Assembly: GCA_016490735.1 (NCBI GenBank)
Contig: JAEMWC010000093.1
Span: forward strand, 1,450,001 to 1,514,000
Direction of reading: 5' to 3'
Source: Pachyseris speciosa
Lineage: Eukaryota > Cnidaria > Anthozoa > Scleractinia > Pachyseridae
Length of the DNA: 64,000 nucleotides
Below are positions 27,537 through 42,500 of this stretch, piece after piece. Both the position numbers and the translations under genes were made by a program. How positions within the stretch are numbered: position 1 is the first letter of the stretch; each line of letters starts with the position of its first letter. Below the pieces are notes generated by a model that saw only the letters and a program-made list of their open reading frames with translations, searched no databases and was not told where the DNA came from.

Positions 27537-30500
27537 ATGGCCGATGGTATTTATGAGGTAGGTTTGTCGAGTTATACACCAAAAATTGCTTGTTTCCTGT
27601 CTCTCATTGAACGGATCTCAACGAAACTTCCCACAATGAAGAACTGATGCATAAGTATTAACCTGACTTATTCACGAGACGACTTTGTGGGTACTTGTCA
27701 TTGGATTCTCTGTTCCTTCAAGCTGTTCATTCATTGTGCCGAAGTTCAATCATAAATTTGAGAAAATTTGCATTTCATTTCGTCCTGGGTTCTCAAACGC
27801 GAAATCTTCTTTCGTTTCGTGTTGTTAACTGAAGTCTTTTCGCTTTCGCTGGTTTTGATGCATTTAACTTTTATAACGAAACATTATTAGATCTTTTTCT
27901 GCTCGTTACGACGTTAAAACTTGGGAGCTTCTTTACCGTACCGGAATCGAGCCAACACGTGTACTGTGCAACTTTGTTTTCATTGTGTCATATTCATGTT
28001 GTTACTAAAGTAAAAGCTCTTTTCTTCGAAGATGTCGTGTCTTTGTAATGTAAGGCTTTTGATGGTCTGAGTTTGCTACCTTTGTAACACCCTGCTTTAT
28101 TTGCAACAAATTGTGATTTCGTAGCATCAACTGCAGTTCCCGGCCTCTAGCTATCGACAGAAGGTCATATTTGTACTGAAAAGGTTCATCTATCATCATT
28201 AGGTTGATCAAGTTATAGGAAGGCGCAGGACATCCAAAGGAACAGAAGAATACCTTGTACACTGGAAGAACTACGATCGTCTTTACAGCACGTGGGAGCC
28301 GATAGAAAATTTAATTCCTTGCCTCCATACAGTGACAGAGTTTATGGCAAAGTCTTTTCCAATGCCAGGTAAAAATGATGGCTTTAATAGTAGCAAAGTA
28401 AGCTTTAGCTTTGTACACTTACAGTATTTTAGAGCATGTGAAAAAAATTATTTTACTGCAACTCATTCCGGCCAAATCCACTGTACTTCACTGACAGAAG
28501 TTGTCAGAACTTAATTTATCATCACATTGAGTAAACATTGATGTCTGTGTCAGCTAATCAGACAGACAGTGAGTGACCAAGAGTGCTTACTATTTGGATG
28601 GAAAACTCAGTAATTCTGGGAAGAATCCAAATGGAATGGTTCATCCCAGTGGAATGTTATTGGAAAAAAGGTAATACCTTGTGAGGTACACTGTATTACC
28701 TGCTGCCAGGATGACCTTAAATTTAATAACCAAGTTTGAGAGTCATCTTTTAAAATCGCAAAGTCTGGAAGTTTTATAAAGCTTGTTTGCTGGGGGCAAG
28801 TTTGTACCCCACCCCCGACTCCCCAGCATACATGTACAAACGTCTGTAAAATTTCCAGATTTTGTAGAACCATAAATTCACTATTTTGCAAGATGTGACT
28901 CTTAAACTTGGCCATTTTACCAATTATTAGGTGCTCTTTCTAGCGTTGTTGATAGATTTTCACAAACTTGGGAAAACAAAATTTGAAAACAACCACAAAA
29001 AGGTCTAATGGTATTAAATTTATCAACAATTATTGACGTTAATATTTTCTTCTCAGTATTTTCTCTTTTTGTTAGGGATAAATGCTACTTGTGTTACTCA
29101 TTTGGAATCCAGCAAGCCTGAGGTACGGCAACTAAAAAAGGTAACAGATATCGACAAGCGAAAGCTTAAGGGTGTTGCCAATAAGGAAATGGTAGATGAA
29201 ATATTAAAAGTGAAAAAGATGACAAAGGAACTTAAAAAGTACCAAAGAGGCCGTGGTAGAGGAAGAAAGAGGTCCCAACCCAATGATCTATGTGAGATCT
29301 TAGGTCAAGAATTAGATGAAAAAAATCTTAGGACCAGTCAACTTAATGGCACAATTATTGAAAAGACTCTGCTCTCAGAGCTTGATTGTCAAAGTCCTAA
29401 CAGAGACGGTGACATTACAAAAAGAGGGAGGAAGTCCCCTGGACGACAGAGAAAGAATGGTTTGATGCATTCACTTTCGGAGTTGGATGAGAATGAGGTG
29501 TCACGGCTGATGCGCACAACTCGCACACATGGTGTCCTCGATGAGTGTGTGTCTGTCGTGAAAGAAGGATGCATCTGGAAGATCACTTTTTGTAGTGAAA
29601 AGAAGCAAAATGCGTTAACTACTGAGGTAGGTTTCTTTTACAAAATGTGGGGAAAAATTATTCACCAAAGGAATGTATTTATTATCATTCAACACACTCT
29701 AATATTTTCCAAATATGGTCAAAGTGCACTCAAATGTTTTTGGAATTCTAAAACACCATCCTCAATTAAAATTGTGGATAGGCAGAACGTAAGTGTTGTT
29801 GGTCAAAATGAAATTCCTTTAACCAAGGATAAAATTAAACCACAGTGGATATGCTAGAAAACTTCAATCTTTTATGCAAAAAAACATTCAAAACGACATT
29901 GAACATTCTAAAGTTAGCTTTTATTCTCAAAAGGTATTTCTCATGTATTTACTCGGTTGTAAACTAATAAGTACGCTACCATCATAAGACGTTTTTGTCC
30001 GAGAGGATGCCGACACCTTGCTGTTTTGCGTCCCTTTTTAGTTTTTCAGCCAAACAGTGCATCACTGGATGTGGATATGTGCGTCAGGGAAAACCTTGTT
30101 CATTTAAAAACTTTCATAATTAAACTCCACAGATGTGTGACCAGCTTGCTAACCTTCTTCATGAAGCAGCAAAAGAGGAACAGGTGAAAGTTGTTGTACT
30201 GACTGGTGCAGGCGACAGTTTTTGTAGTGGGCTTGATTATCAGGAGCTACTTAATAACCATCCAAGGCATGAGACCAAAAGAATGGTGGAAAAATTCAAG
30301 TGAGTCCTGATGGACTGATGTCTTTTGTATTATTTTTTATTGTATTCTTTCAGCGGTCAAGATGAATCAATTCTCCTGCTGTGATTGGCCTCACGAGGTC
30401 AAGATGGAGCCATTTTGACTGCTCGGGATAGTCCTTACTGTCTTTTAATGGCGTCCTTTGAGTCATATAATAAATCCTTTATTGGCCAAGCTTGTTTGGT

Positions 30501-33500
30501 CAAGATGGTGGGATATTGGCCTCATTCTGTTTTTGCATGTTTGTGGACCTCAACTTCGTCTTGGTCCATAAATAGAGTTTTACAACAACATTGTAAAACT
30601 CAGTTAATGGAGCGTGACATGTTAAGCCTTTGTTCTACTGTCACGTTAGTTTGTTAGCATTGCATAACGTAAACAAGACATGAATGTACATTCATACTCT
30701 GGCTTTCGAGACATGAATGTACATTCATACTGTGGTAAATACAATGGCATTTCTGTATCTTTCTTCCAATACTGTCTGCTACTGTCTGCTGTTTTGTGTA
30801 CAGGCGCCAAGATGGCTGCCACGATTTATGTTGCTCCGAGATTTTTAGCCTTTGTATCGCTGTTTATCGTTATTTGCAGTCCATTGTATGTCCAACCACT
30901 CTCTAATGGCAGCATCTTGCCAGTTTGGTCTCTGGTGAGAACTGGCCTCAATTTTCCATCGCCATTTGGATGCTTTCATCGATCTTCTAAAGGAATGCCA
31001 TGTCAACCTGTTTCTTCTTGGCACAAACGTGGCTATGTATGCATTCATCTTCGTAACATTGGTTTTATACGCAAATATCTTACTTATGATGCTGCAAAGA
31101 TCATTATTCACGCCTTCGTAGTTTCTAAACTTGATTATTGTAATTCTTTATTATTAATCTTATTCGGAAGCTTCAACATGTTCAAAATTCTGCCGCTCGC
31201 CTTGTCAACAAGTGTCCAAGATTTTGCCATATTACTCCAGTCCTGAGGGATCTTCACTGGCTCCCTGTCTCCTTTCGTATTGAATTTAAAATTATGTTAA
31301 TTACTTACAAAGTACTACATGATCGAGCTCCAATCTATATACAGGAACTCCTTCAATTGTATTCACCCAGCCGCAATCTTAGATCCTCTAATAGAAATTT
31401 ATTAGTTAAACCCTATTTTAATCTTAATTCGTATGGTAAACAAGCTTTTTCTGTTGCTGCTCCGGAACTTTGGAATAACTTACCTGAGGATATTAAATCT
31501 GCAAACTCAATTGATGATTTTAAACGCAAACTTAAAACATTTCTTTTTATGCGAGCCTATGAATCGTGATGTTTTTATTTGTTATCTGATTTTTTTTCTA
31601 TTGTGTACATTTATTTTGTAGTTAGCATCTAGTTTTAATGTCAATTGCTTGTGATTATTTTTTACTTTTTAATTTTATCTAATTTTTGTAAACAGCGCCT
31701 TTGAATCTTGTAGAAAGGGTGCTATATAAATGGATTATTATTATTATATATATATAATTCGTTTTGTATGGCTTAAGTTATAACTACAGCTCTATTCATG
31801 TCTCGCTGAAGATTGAACAAGCTTCTTGTATTTGATGGTACATTAATCGCCATTGGTTTAGTTCTAAACATCTGTCTATGTATAAAGTCCTGGCACAGTC
31901 CAAAGTGCCATTCTCTGAGCTCTTTTAGCTACTGTAAGGAGTACCTTTACGTTAGACATAAACACGCAAAAAAAGAACTTGGCTAATATCCCACCATCTT
32001 GACCAAACAAGCTTGGCCAATAACTCATATAATTTTATAGCATTGCACTTTTGTGATGTAAAGAGATGCAGTAATTGAAGGTTGTTGTGCATAGGGGTGT
32101 ATATCGCTTTTTTGCCTTACAATCCAAATCTCTCTAAACCCACTCTACTTTGGCATACAGACTGGTTATGGTGTCAGAAATGAAGTTCTGTACTTATTTT
32201 GTGATTTAAAGGCCTAGATGCAGCAAACTAGCATATGACTTTTTCCTACCTACAACTGGACTGTAGTGATTACATCATCGTACATGTGAACTGTTAATGT
32301 ACTTAAATGTAATATGATCTAAGAATGAGATTACAAGTGAGTTACACCCAACACTGAATGCGTGTCTTCTTCTAGTCTTAAACTGAATATCACATTATTA
32401 CATTGGTGACGAGGACGGGATCTAAGAAAAACAGAGAAGAAGTAGACACCATAAGAAATGCCCAATCCAGACGACACTGTGCCGGCTTCACCAAGCAGTA
32501 GCGCTGCTCCACAAGCCAAAACACAGCAACAGATCACTGTCACAAACAGACAGCTAAACATAACACCCTTCATAATTGACCGCGATCCAACAAACACGGC
32601 GAACCAATGGGACAAATGGAGAAAGGACATCGAAAGGCAATTTCGATTCTTCAGCATTCACGATCCAGAGACGAAAAAGGATGGTTTGATCATCTACGGC
32701 AGTGGCGATATTGCCGACCTTGAAGACTCTCTACCAGAGGTGCAAAGTACAGAATAACCAACAGACGAATACAAGAAACTCATCCGAAAGTTAGACAAAT
32801 ACTTTCTCCCAAAGAAAAATAAAGACTACGCGAGATTTCAGCTCGGTAATCTTCAACAAGAGCCAGACAAATCGCTTACCAAATACTACGCTCACATACG
32901 AGATATCGCCAAGTAGTGCGAGTATCACAATGAAAATGATTCCGTTTCGAGATCATTTAATTAAAACAATGCGTAATAGAAGAAATAGGGTGAAAGCCAT
33001 TCGCCAAGGCTGGACACTTCAAGAAATCCTCGATGAAGCTGCTATTGATAAGGAAGCCAACCAGTAAGCAAACGAAATGTAAAAGAAGATTTCTCAAGAC
33101 AAAAACGAGGTTAAACACATCAAACAAACACCAATTGCAAAGCCATGTGGTTGTTGTGGTCGACATGTACCGCATGTGGAAAGCGAAACCACTACACAAC
33201 TGTTTGCAGAAGTAAACAAAGAGAAAAACCCCAAGCCAGGAAAGGATATCACCAACAACAAGACGAGCCCCGAACACAACGTGAACAATGAGGACCAACA
33301 AAGCCGCGAAAGGGAAGCAATCGCCATTGAAAAATTCGTCAAGTATCAGGTCACAAGGAATTCGACCAGAAGTCCAATTCCAGCGATACATCAAGTGATG
33401 AATGTTTCATCCACCACCTCAAGATCCACAAAGCAAGCCAAGGCATACAAAAGACCTGCACTATACTGATAAATGGCATTGAAACAACAATCTAGCCAGA

Positions 33501-36500
33501 CACCGGCGCAGATACTAACATCATGGATGAACATCAGTATCGAAGATTACAACAACACAGACCAGAAATAGCACTGCAAGACTCAAACCTCAAGCTGAAA
33601 GCACTCAACCATGACCTGCCAATCAAGGGAGAGTGCACAGTGCAAATTGAAAACCAGACAAGAGAAATCAAAGCAACAATCGTGGTGATAAAAGGGAAGA
33701 TTGATTCTCTACCTTTGTTTGGAAGACCGAGCTTAGACGAACTCAGCATGCTGAAGATTGACGAAACTGGCAGATTAAGAGAACTGAACAAAACGATAAA
33801 AAAAATCCAAGATGCAAATCCAGAACTGGAGAAAATTCTAAACAGGCACAAGAATCTCTTTCAAGGGGTCGGCAAGGCAATAAGAGACGGCGAGGGAATA
33901 CAGATACACCTACCTACTGTATCAAAGAAGATGCTGTCCCAATCGCACAGAAACCTTGGCGTGTTCCATTCCACCTCACTGAACTCCTCCAAAAGAGAAT
34001 TGAAGGGCTGAGAGCGTAACCGACCCAAATGACTTTTAGGGCTTTTTTCATTTTTTGGTCCAAATCAGCTGAATGTTTGTATGTGGCCTTTGATTCAATA
34101 GAACAAAATTGCCCCATAATTTTTTTGACCATTTTCCACTTTTTCTCAAGAAAAAGCATATACAAAAAAAGGCCCTTGAAGTCATTTGGGTCGGTTATGC
34201 TCTCAGCCCTTCAATTCAGCTACGTTCATTTGTATGCATATTAATATTCATGCGCGAATTGAATTCCCTGAAGAGCACGTGAAATGATTCAGACGGGTAG
34301 AAAAGGATTGTTTGACGTACACTACACGTTTGACAGTTAAAACATTGATTTAAGTTTTACTGATAGGAAACTTACCTGGCTGTGAGGTGTCGATCACTAG
34401 GTAAATTTAATGGAAACTCGCCAGCCTGATGGTCGAAAAGAAGTCATTTAAAGTCTTTGACCCGCGAGTCAGACACTTCTCAAAGAAGCGAGTGTTGTTT
34501 CTCTGTGCTTGCCAAACACGAAGAGGTTTACTACGCTTCCCAGTTGAGCTTGACACCACGTAAGTTTCCACACAAACTTTGACGTTTCTGATGGCAACGA
34601 GAATGTATCCATAGAAACAAAGCAACATTCTGGCATTCATTCTAGACAAACTGTCGCATTTTGTAATTAATTTAGAGTGTGAACTTGTCAAGTTTTGGCA
34701 GCTCCACCTCGTCTTGTTGTTGCTTTGTTTCTATGGATACATTCTCGTTGCCATCAGAAATGTCAAAGTTTTGACATCAAAACTTTGTGTGGAAACTTAC
34801 GTGGTGTCGCGCTCAACTGGGAAGTGTAGTAAGTTGACTGCCGGAGCAAGCAAATCAGCGTTTTGCAGTACAGAATAGTGAGCCAGGCAGGACGGTCTGA
34901 AAGCAACACTTGTGTTAAAAGCAGCCCGTAGTTGAGAGTGTTGGCCCATTTGCCAAAGGTTGCTGTGGCAGAAATTGGGAAAGGAGAGTTGTTTTTTGAC
35001 TTAGGCGTGATGTTCGATTTGGTGTTTTCCGCATTCGAGAGGCCATTTGACTCCCAGAATTCATTGCGATCACAGAGGGTGCTGTCACCTTGAAAGGTTC
35101 TGGCGAGGACTGGAAATGAAATTTGCTCGACTGCGGTGGAAAAATTTTCACTTCGAAAAAATCACGGAGAATTCATCTAAGAGTGGGTAATCGGCATCAC
35201 GAGAAGTCAGTCCGTTTTCGATGAGCTGATTATCTTGGAAAACAGTGCAAGGAAAAGTTTCATTGCCACGCGCAGCAAATATTTAAAAGCGCAAAACTCA
35301 TGATCAGCTGTCTGGTCATGTAAACACACGAAGAGATTAACTTGCTGGCAGTTTTTAACATATAAATCACTTTTGCATGGAGTACCTCAGTTAGTTCGCT
35401 TATATGGAGTCTTGTAAACATCAGCAAAAAGTATTTTCACGCAAGATTAACAGCAAAAAGCATTTTCACCTGAGATAAACAGTTAAAATAATTTTCACGC
35501 TAATTGTCTGACAGCCCATTTGTGTTTGATTGAATTTCACAATTCACAGGTGTGCAAATTTTCTACGGTTTTAAGCTAAAGAATATCTTCAGAACTAGGT
35601 AAGTTTTTTGTCCAAATTCTTGAACTGTCGTCATTTACTTTGATTTTAATACCATTTTCGTTCCATATTTTCCATTTGACGATGAAAATGAATCCATTGA
35701 CAGACGATAGGGATAAAATTTCACATCTTGTGCAAATATGTGCGTTTTGAAGCCAATTTGAAGCCAACAAAAATAGTGAAGTATTTTGTTCCATTTTTTT
35801 CACTGTCATTGATTTGTGATACGATTTTCATTCCACTGGTTCCATTTGATGACGAAAATGAACTCTTCAAAATCGTTTCAAATGACCAAAGCATGCGAAA
35901 TGCCAGTCAAAGCTCTGTTTCGAAGCGGAAACCGACGGGAAACAGCTTACTCTTTTAACTCTCAATATTTTGCCCTTGAACATCGTTAACTCAAATTTTC
36001 GGTGTTGCTCACAAACAGAAGTTGCTGGTATTGGCCAAAACCTATCTTCAAGTAAAAACAACCGTCTTTAATATTTTATTCTATTTCTCGGCCGACAGCA
36101 AGCTTTTTGAGCACTGAGTTAGAATCAAGTCCAATCCTGCTGTATGCCGTTTTCAACCAAATCACCCTCTTCAGCACTTTACTTATATCGGCCAAAGCCT
36201 TTCCAAAATAATTAAGAGTCAACCAAGAAAACTGTGCGCTCTTTTCATTTTGGAAGAACCCTTTAAGCTGATTGAGACTCAAAATGCGCCACTTACTTTA
36301 ACTTTAACGTTAACGTGTGCAATTCCTAGGCCTAACCCTATCCCTAGCTCTAACCCTAATTTTTTTTACCATTTTCCACTCTTTCTCAAGAAAAAGCATA
36401 TACAAAAAAAGGCCCTTAAAGTCATTTGGGTCGGTTATGCTCTCAGCCCTTCAATTGAGGAGTTCATTGACAATGACATGGAGAAAGTCCCCGATCATGA

Positions 36501-39500
36501 AGCAATCACTTGGTGCTCGCCAATAGTCGTGCAACCTAAGCCCAAGAATCCCAACTAGATGAGACATGAACCCCCAGGAACTTACTGGAAGAAGAAGGAG
36601 TGTAGTGATTACATCATCGTACATGTGAACTGTTAATGTACTTAAATGTAATATGATCTAAGAATGAGATTACAAGTGAGTTACACCCAACACTGAATGC
36701 GTGTCTTCTTCTAGTCTTAACCCGAATATCACATTATTACATGGACCAACTCAAACAAAAGAAATCAATCATGCATCAGATCCTTTTGTTTCTGTTTCTT
36801 GAGTTTTGGGGAAAAGTCATGAGCTAATCCTTCAGATCCTAGCTTTCTAATTGCAAAATAAGTACAGAACTTCATTTCTGACACTATTTCTAGTCTATAT
36901 GCCAAAGCAGAGTGAGTTTAGAAATATTTTGGATTTTATGGATTTTTGCAGAGCACCCTTCAATTCTAAACATTTTGGGAGTGTTTCAGGGTATATTCTG
37001 GGAATCGCCTCATTTTGGGGATTTTGTGATCACTGATTGCATTGTCTTTTATTTTTCATTTCACAGACTTTTAGTTGAACTGTTGATCAGCTTCCCAAAA
37101 GTGCTTGTAGCAGCTGCGAATGGGAAGGCTTTAGGATTTGGCACATCTCTTCTGGGCTTGTGTGATGTAGTTTATGCCAGCAGTAAGGTCAGTGCATTGC
37201 TGCATTTTTTTGTGGGCCATGAAATTCTAGTAGTCATTCAGCACTGTAAAAATCAATCCTCAAAAAGTTAGTACTGTAATTGTATTGTCAATAGACAATC
37301 AAAGCAGAATAAACAATCCATTCTTTCAAAGGGATTGTGTAGCTTTTGCATATATAATTATGTTTTTTTTTTTTTTGCTATACGTGTAATAATGTGCTAA
37401 TTTGGACCTGAATTAGTCTGTCATTGAGAAGTCCTGGAAAATTATTAGACAAAAAGAACATAAAAAGGAAAAGAAGTGGCAAATTTCTTAGAAAGTTATG
37501 ACCCCCAGCTGGCATCCAACCCACAGTCTTCCTTTGTATTCACATGTGTATGCTACACTGCAATATTCCGGCATCAGTATGCTCTTGTTGCAAACTTAGG
37601 TCTACTTGATGCCACCAGCTTTGTCATCAACAGTTATGCACTGATTTTTCATCTTTTACTGTAACTAAGTTCTCTTTTTCAAGGGCCATTTGTGTATGGA
37701 ATCTGCTCCCTTATGGAGTTTTGCCAAAAGACACAATAGGTTGCTTTAAGCAGTCTACCCTGCCTGCCATTAGCTCACTAAAGGAACCTTCTCACCTCCA
37801 CACACTCTAAACCGCTGACCAGCCATTTGCATAACACATGGAACGCAAAAGCAAAAAAAAAAATTCAGTAGTTTGATTTTAATCACCTTTTTTTGGCTTT
37901 GTTGCCTCACCAGAGGCCATAGTATACACTGTATCACAGTTTGTTTCTCCAAACTTATGCAGCTCTTTGTTGATTTGTTGATTTTTTTATTTGACTTACT
38001 ATTAAATAAATACAGAATTACCTGACCCACGGGTAGCATAGCTAATCTAGGTGGGCCAGGAAATAAGGAAAGATGGAAGACTGCTAAAAAGAATATGTTG
38101 ATAAGAAAATAAAGTTGAGATTAAAACAAGAACAAAGTTGAGAAGGAGAGAATAAAAAATCCAAATAAAGAGCTGATTAGAACAACAAACGAAGACCAAA
38201 GAACATGCTACCATCTTGTAGCATTATTGCATTACCATCCACAGGCATTAAGACGTCGTTGTCGTCGTGGCTATCCCTCGAGACGAGGATGATGGTCTTC
38301 AAATCAATTACTCTGCTTGTGGACTCTAAGATGACTTATGAGACCAATTTTGGCCTTGAATGTTCTTTGGCACTGAGGACAGGTGGTTCCAGATGGCAAC
38401 GGGAGATCATTTCTAGCTTCTTGTTGTCTCTCCTTTCTCAAACGTCTCTTCTCCTCTAATGCTGCACACCTACTTGTTTCAAAGAACACTGCCCCTTCAT
38501 GTGAAAAAGTCAGTGCGAAGGTGTGCGGACGCATTTTCGATTACTCCACTGGTTTGTAAACTGTGAGCTTCAGCTCCTCACAAAATGCCTAATGTTACCG
38601 TAGCTCAATTGAAAAAGGAAAACGATGCTCTTAAAGATGAAATTGCTGCTTTTAGACAAAATCTTGAGAGTTTAAACCAACGTCTAAATCGAAACGATGG
38701 GCCGTCATCCAGTGATGGCGGCCAATGTGCCCAACTAGATGCCGCTACTTTGGGTAGCCTGGAGTTCTATGGCAAATCATACGACGACCTCAACAAATCT
38801 CGAGTGGAACTCAACGCAAATCTAAACCAGTTCCGCTCGCGACTCGATTTGCTGGCCGCCCGGGTGGAAGAAATTTCCACGACGCTGGAACAAGTTCAGC
38901 ATTACAGTTACCAGTACAACATCAAGATCATCGGCCTTCCAGAAACTGACGCACATGAATCAGCCTCCGATACTACTGCCTTATGTTTAAACCTTTTTAA
39001 ACAAACGGGAGTCTCAATCGCCAATTACGACATTGATATTGCCCATCGCATTCCTACCAGAAATGCAACTTCTGGCCCGCGACCAGTAATATGTAAATTC
39101 ACTCGAAGGAGCATGAAAGATCAAGTGTTGAATGTACGAAAGGAAGCCTGCAAGGTTTCAGCTACATCTATTGGATTACCAGCCGAATGCTCGATGCAAG
39201 ACGTGAAATTATTTCATCATCTTACTCCCCAGCTCCAACAACTCCTGGTTGATGCTAAAAAGTTTCAAACCCGCAACGGATTCAGATTCTGCTGGTCGAA
39301 GAACTTTATTGTTTACCTGAGAAGAACTGAAGACTCTCGCCCAGTTCTAATTAAGTCTCACAATGACCTTGAGAGATTAGCAGAGTGAGAGGGACTACCG
39401 TTGAGCTAAGTACTTTTTGATTATTTATTTATTTATGTAGTAGATTTGTATCTTTCCTGTCACTTTCTGATGGCAGATGAGTCGCACTTCCTATCTACCC

Positions 39501-42500
39501 TTCCATTCAACCATCTAGATGATAGCTCTTTCAACCTAGCCTTGTATGAATTGTCCCACAGTCCTATACAATTTGATAGTGACAGCCTTGATACGCTTTT
39601 ATTTAATCCCATCGAGCAGCCAGAATTAAGCAATCCACTTTTTAGCTTTCTTGATCCTGAATCAAACTTTTTTAGTCGCCTGCCTACTAGCAAATATGTT
39701 GTTGAGGAAGAACTTAATGATCGGCTTGATATTGTGAACAAAAAAGTTAGCTTTTCCATAATGCATTTAAATATCCGTAGCTTACTTGGTAATTTCAATA
39801 AATTTAATCTAATGTTGGGGAATCTTCTTAAGCCTCTCTCTGTTGTTGGTGTGTCAGAAACATGGCTAAATGATGCCACTTCAGAGCTAGTAAACATCAC
39901 CGGGTATAATTTTATCTCAAACTATCGCAAATCTAGATCCGGTGGGGGAGTAGGTATTTATTTACACAAAGATCTTGATTATAAGCTTCTCCCAAACTGT
40001 AATTTTTCTGATCCTGAATTAATCAAATCTCTCTTTGTCGAAATTAATGTTCCTCTTGGGAAAAACATTATTGTTGGGATTGTTTATAGGCCGCCGAATC
40101 GAAATGTAGCTTCTTTCCTTGACAAATTTAATGATATTCTTTCCAACATCTCTAAAGACAATAAACAATGCTATATAATGGGCGATTTTAATTTAGATCT
40201 TCTTCAATACAATCATCACGCACACACTCAGGAATTCGTTGACAGTTTATTTTCACACGCATTTTTTCCACTCATTTCGAATCCAACGCGTCTTACTTCT
40301 CACTCTGCGACATTAATTGACAACATATTCACCAACCATCTTTCAAAAAATGTGTTCAATGGAATTGTCCTAAATGATTTATCCGATCATCTTCCCATCT
40401 TTGCGTATTCTCACGATGAAATTACTCCGCATGTTGGAGTAAAGAAAATTTTCAAGCGCCCTTTTAATGAAGACAACATTAAGAAATTCAATGATTCTCT
40501 TTCTCACACATATTGGTCCACTTTTCTTAACGAGGATGACCCAAATGAATCTTACAACGGCTTTATCAATGAATATTCCAGACTTTTCAACGCCTGCTTC
40601 CCGTTGAAGGCCATTACAAATAGACAGTTAAAAAAACTCGGCTCCCCTTGGTTAACCCCTGGCCTCCTCAAATCTATTAAGGAGAACAACAGACTCTACA
40701 AACGATTAATCCGGTCATCTAACAGATCCTGCGAATTGCACTATAAAGCATACAAAAACAAACTGAATCATTTAATTTGCGTCGCCAAGCGCTCATATTA
40801 TGACAATCAGTTTGAGAGTGCGAAAAAAGATCTTAAACAAACTTGGAAACTGTTGCACGAAGTTATCAACAAACGAAAGAGTAAGTCCTCTTTGCCCTCG
40901 TCATTTAAGTCAGAGAACAGTACTATAACGGATCCCGCTGAGATTGCTGATAAATTTTGCAAATATTTCACTAATATTGGTCCCAATTTGGCAAATTCTA
41001 TACCCACAGTTAATTGTTCCTTTCGTTCTTTCCTCACTGGCAATAACAACTCACCTATCACTCTAACTCCAACTTCTATTAATGAACTGGAAGATATCTG
41101 CAGTTCATTTGCACCGAAGAAAGCCCCGGGCTATGACAACATCCCAATGCACGTGATCAAAAATTCTTTTCACTTCATTTCTGCACCTCTGATGGACACT
41201 ATTAATCTCTCATTTTCTAAAGGTATTTTTCCGGATAAACTGAAAATTGCCAAAGTGATTCCCATCTATAAAGTAGACGATCCCGGTCTTTTTGTGAATT
41301 ATAGACCAATTTCCTTATTACCAAATTTTTCGAAATTTTTCGAAAGAGTTATGTATAACAGGATAATAGAATTTGTTGAAAAATACGAAATTTTATATTG
41401 TTATCAGTTTGGTTTTCGGAAAAATTATTCAACTTCCTTTGCATTAACTCATCTTATTAATAAAATTTCCTCCGTAACTGATCGACATGAAACTACTGCA
41501 GGGGTGTTTTTAGATCTTTCCAAAGCATTTGATACTCTTAATCATCAAATTCTGTTCACCAAGTTGGAACATTATGGTATCCATGGTGTGGCTCTGCAGT
41601 GGATTAAAAGCTATTTTTCTTGCCGCCAACAATTTGTTCAATTTAATCTAGCCTGTTCCTCAATGCAGACCATCAAGTGTGGCGTCCCTCAAGGTTCCAT
41701 TTTGGGTCCTTTATTTTTTCTACTATATATAAAATAATGATCTTCCTAACGCCTCTAAATTAACTCAGCCTTTACTTTTTGCTGACGACACAAGTATTTT
41801 TTATTCTCACTCTGACCCCATTGAGTTGCAATCTGTTTTAAATGATGAATTGTGTAACTATGACATGTGGTTGAAAAGTAATAAGCTCTCTGTCAATGTA
41901 AAAAAAACTTGTTATGTCATCTTTAAGTCGAGACAAAAGAAACTTAATTGTAATCTCTCTTTTTTTTTTGGAAATCATTCTCTGGAACAGACTAACGTAA
42001 CTAAGTTTCTAGGAATATACGTGAACGAGCACCTCACTTGGAAACACCACATTAGCTATGTCTCTAAACAGATTTCTAAGTCAGTTGGTATAATATTCAG
42101 GGCCCAATTCTACCTATCAGTAAAAACCAAATTATCTCTGTACTACGCATTAATTTATCCCTATATCACCTATTGTAACTCTTCTTGGTCGTCCACGTAT
42201 GTGTCCAACTTAAATAGGATTTTCATTCTGCAAAAGCAAGCTGTGCGAGCCATCACCAATTCCGATTATCGAGCACATTCTGCTCCATTGTTTGCTAAAT
42301 TGGGTATCCTTGATATTTTTCAAGTGAACTCATTTCAAGTAGCCAAGTTTATGTTTTACTATCATAATCAATTGTTGCCTCCAATGTTCCTCAACTTGTT
42401 TGAGTTAAGTAGTGAAATTCATAATTATGGCACCAGGACGGCTGTTTCCGAGGCATACAGGAGGGTTGGAAGTACTACTGCTTTGTACACAATAATTTTT

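Larger units (their letters stand above)
32262..36741 (+). mobile_element. Non-autonomous, decayed Gypsy-type LTR element
   Basis: Two 141-bp LTRs (32262-32402 and 36601-36741) start TGTAGTGATTACATC and end ATTATTACA, with about two differences. TGGAC flanks both sides (32257-32261 and 36742-36746). A primer-site-like TTGGTGACGAGGACGGGATC follows the 5' LTR and a purine tract GGAAGAAGAAGGAG precedes the 3' LTR. The interior holds broken gag and protease sequence and the very start of RT. Most of RT, RNase H and integrase are missing. A separate inverted-repeat element is inserted at 34002-36452. It lies in the 6.8-kb intron of the CDYL-like gene. Confidence 0.9.
38585..42436 (+). mobile_element. 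Jockey/CR1-group LINE with ORF1 and ORF2, nearly intact
   Basis: ORF1 (38585-39388) and ORF2 (39446-42436) are both present and long. ORF2 is broken by a probable one-base insertion near 41735, and its 3' end is cut at about 42436, where the minus-strand LINE begins. It sits in the long intron of the CDYL-like gene, in the same orientation. Confidence 0.85.
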
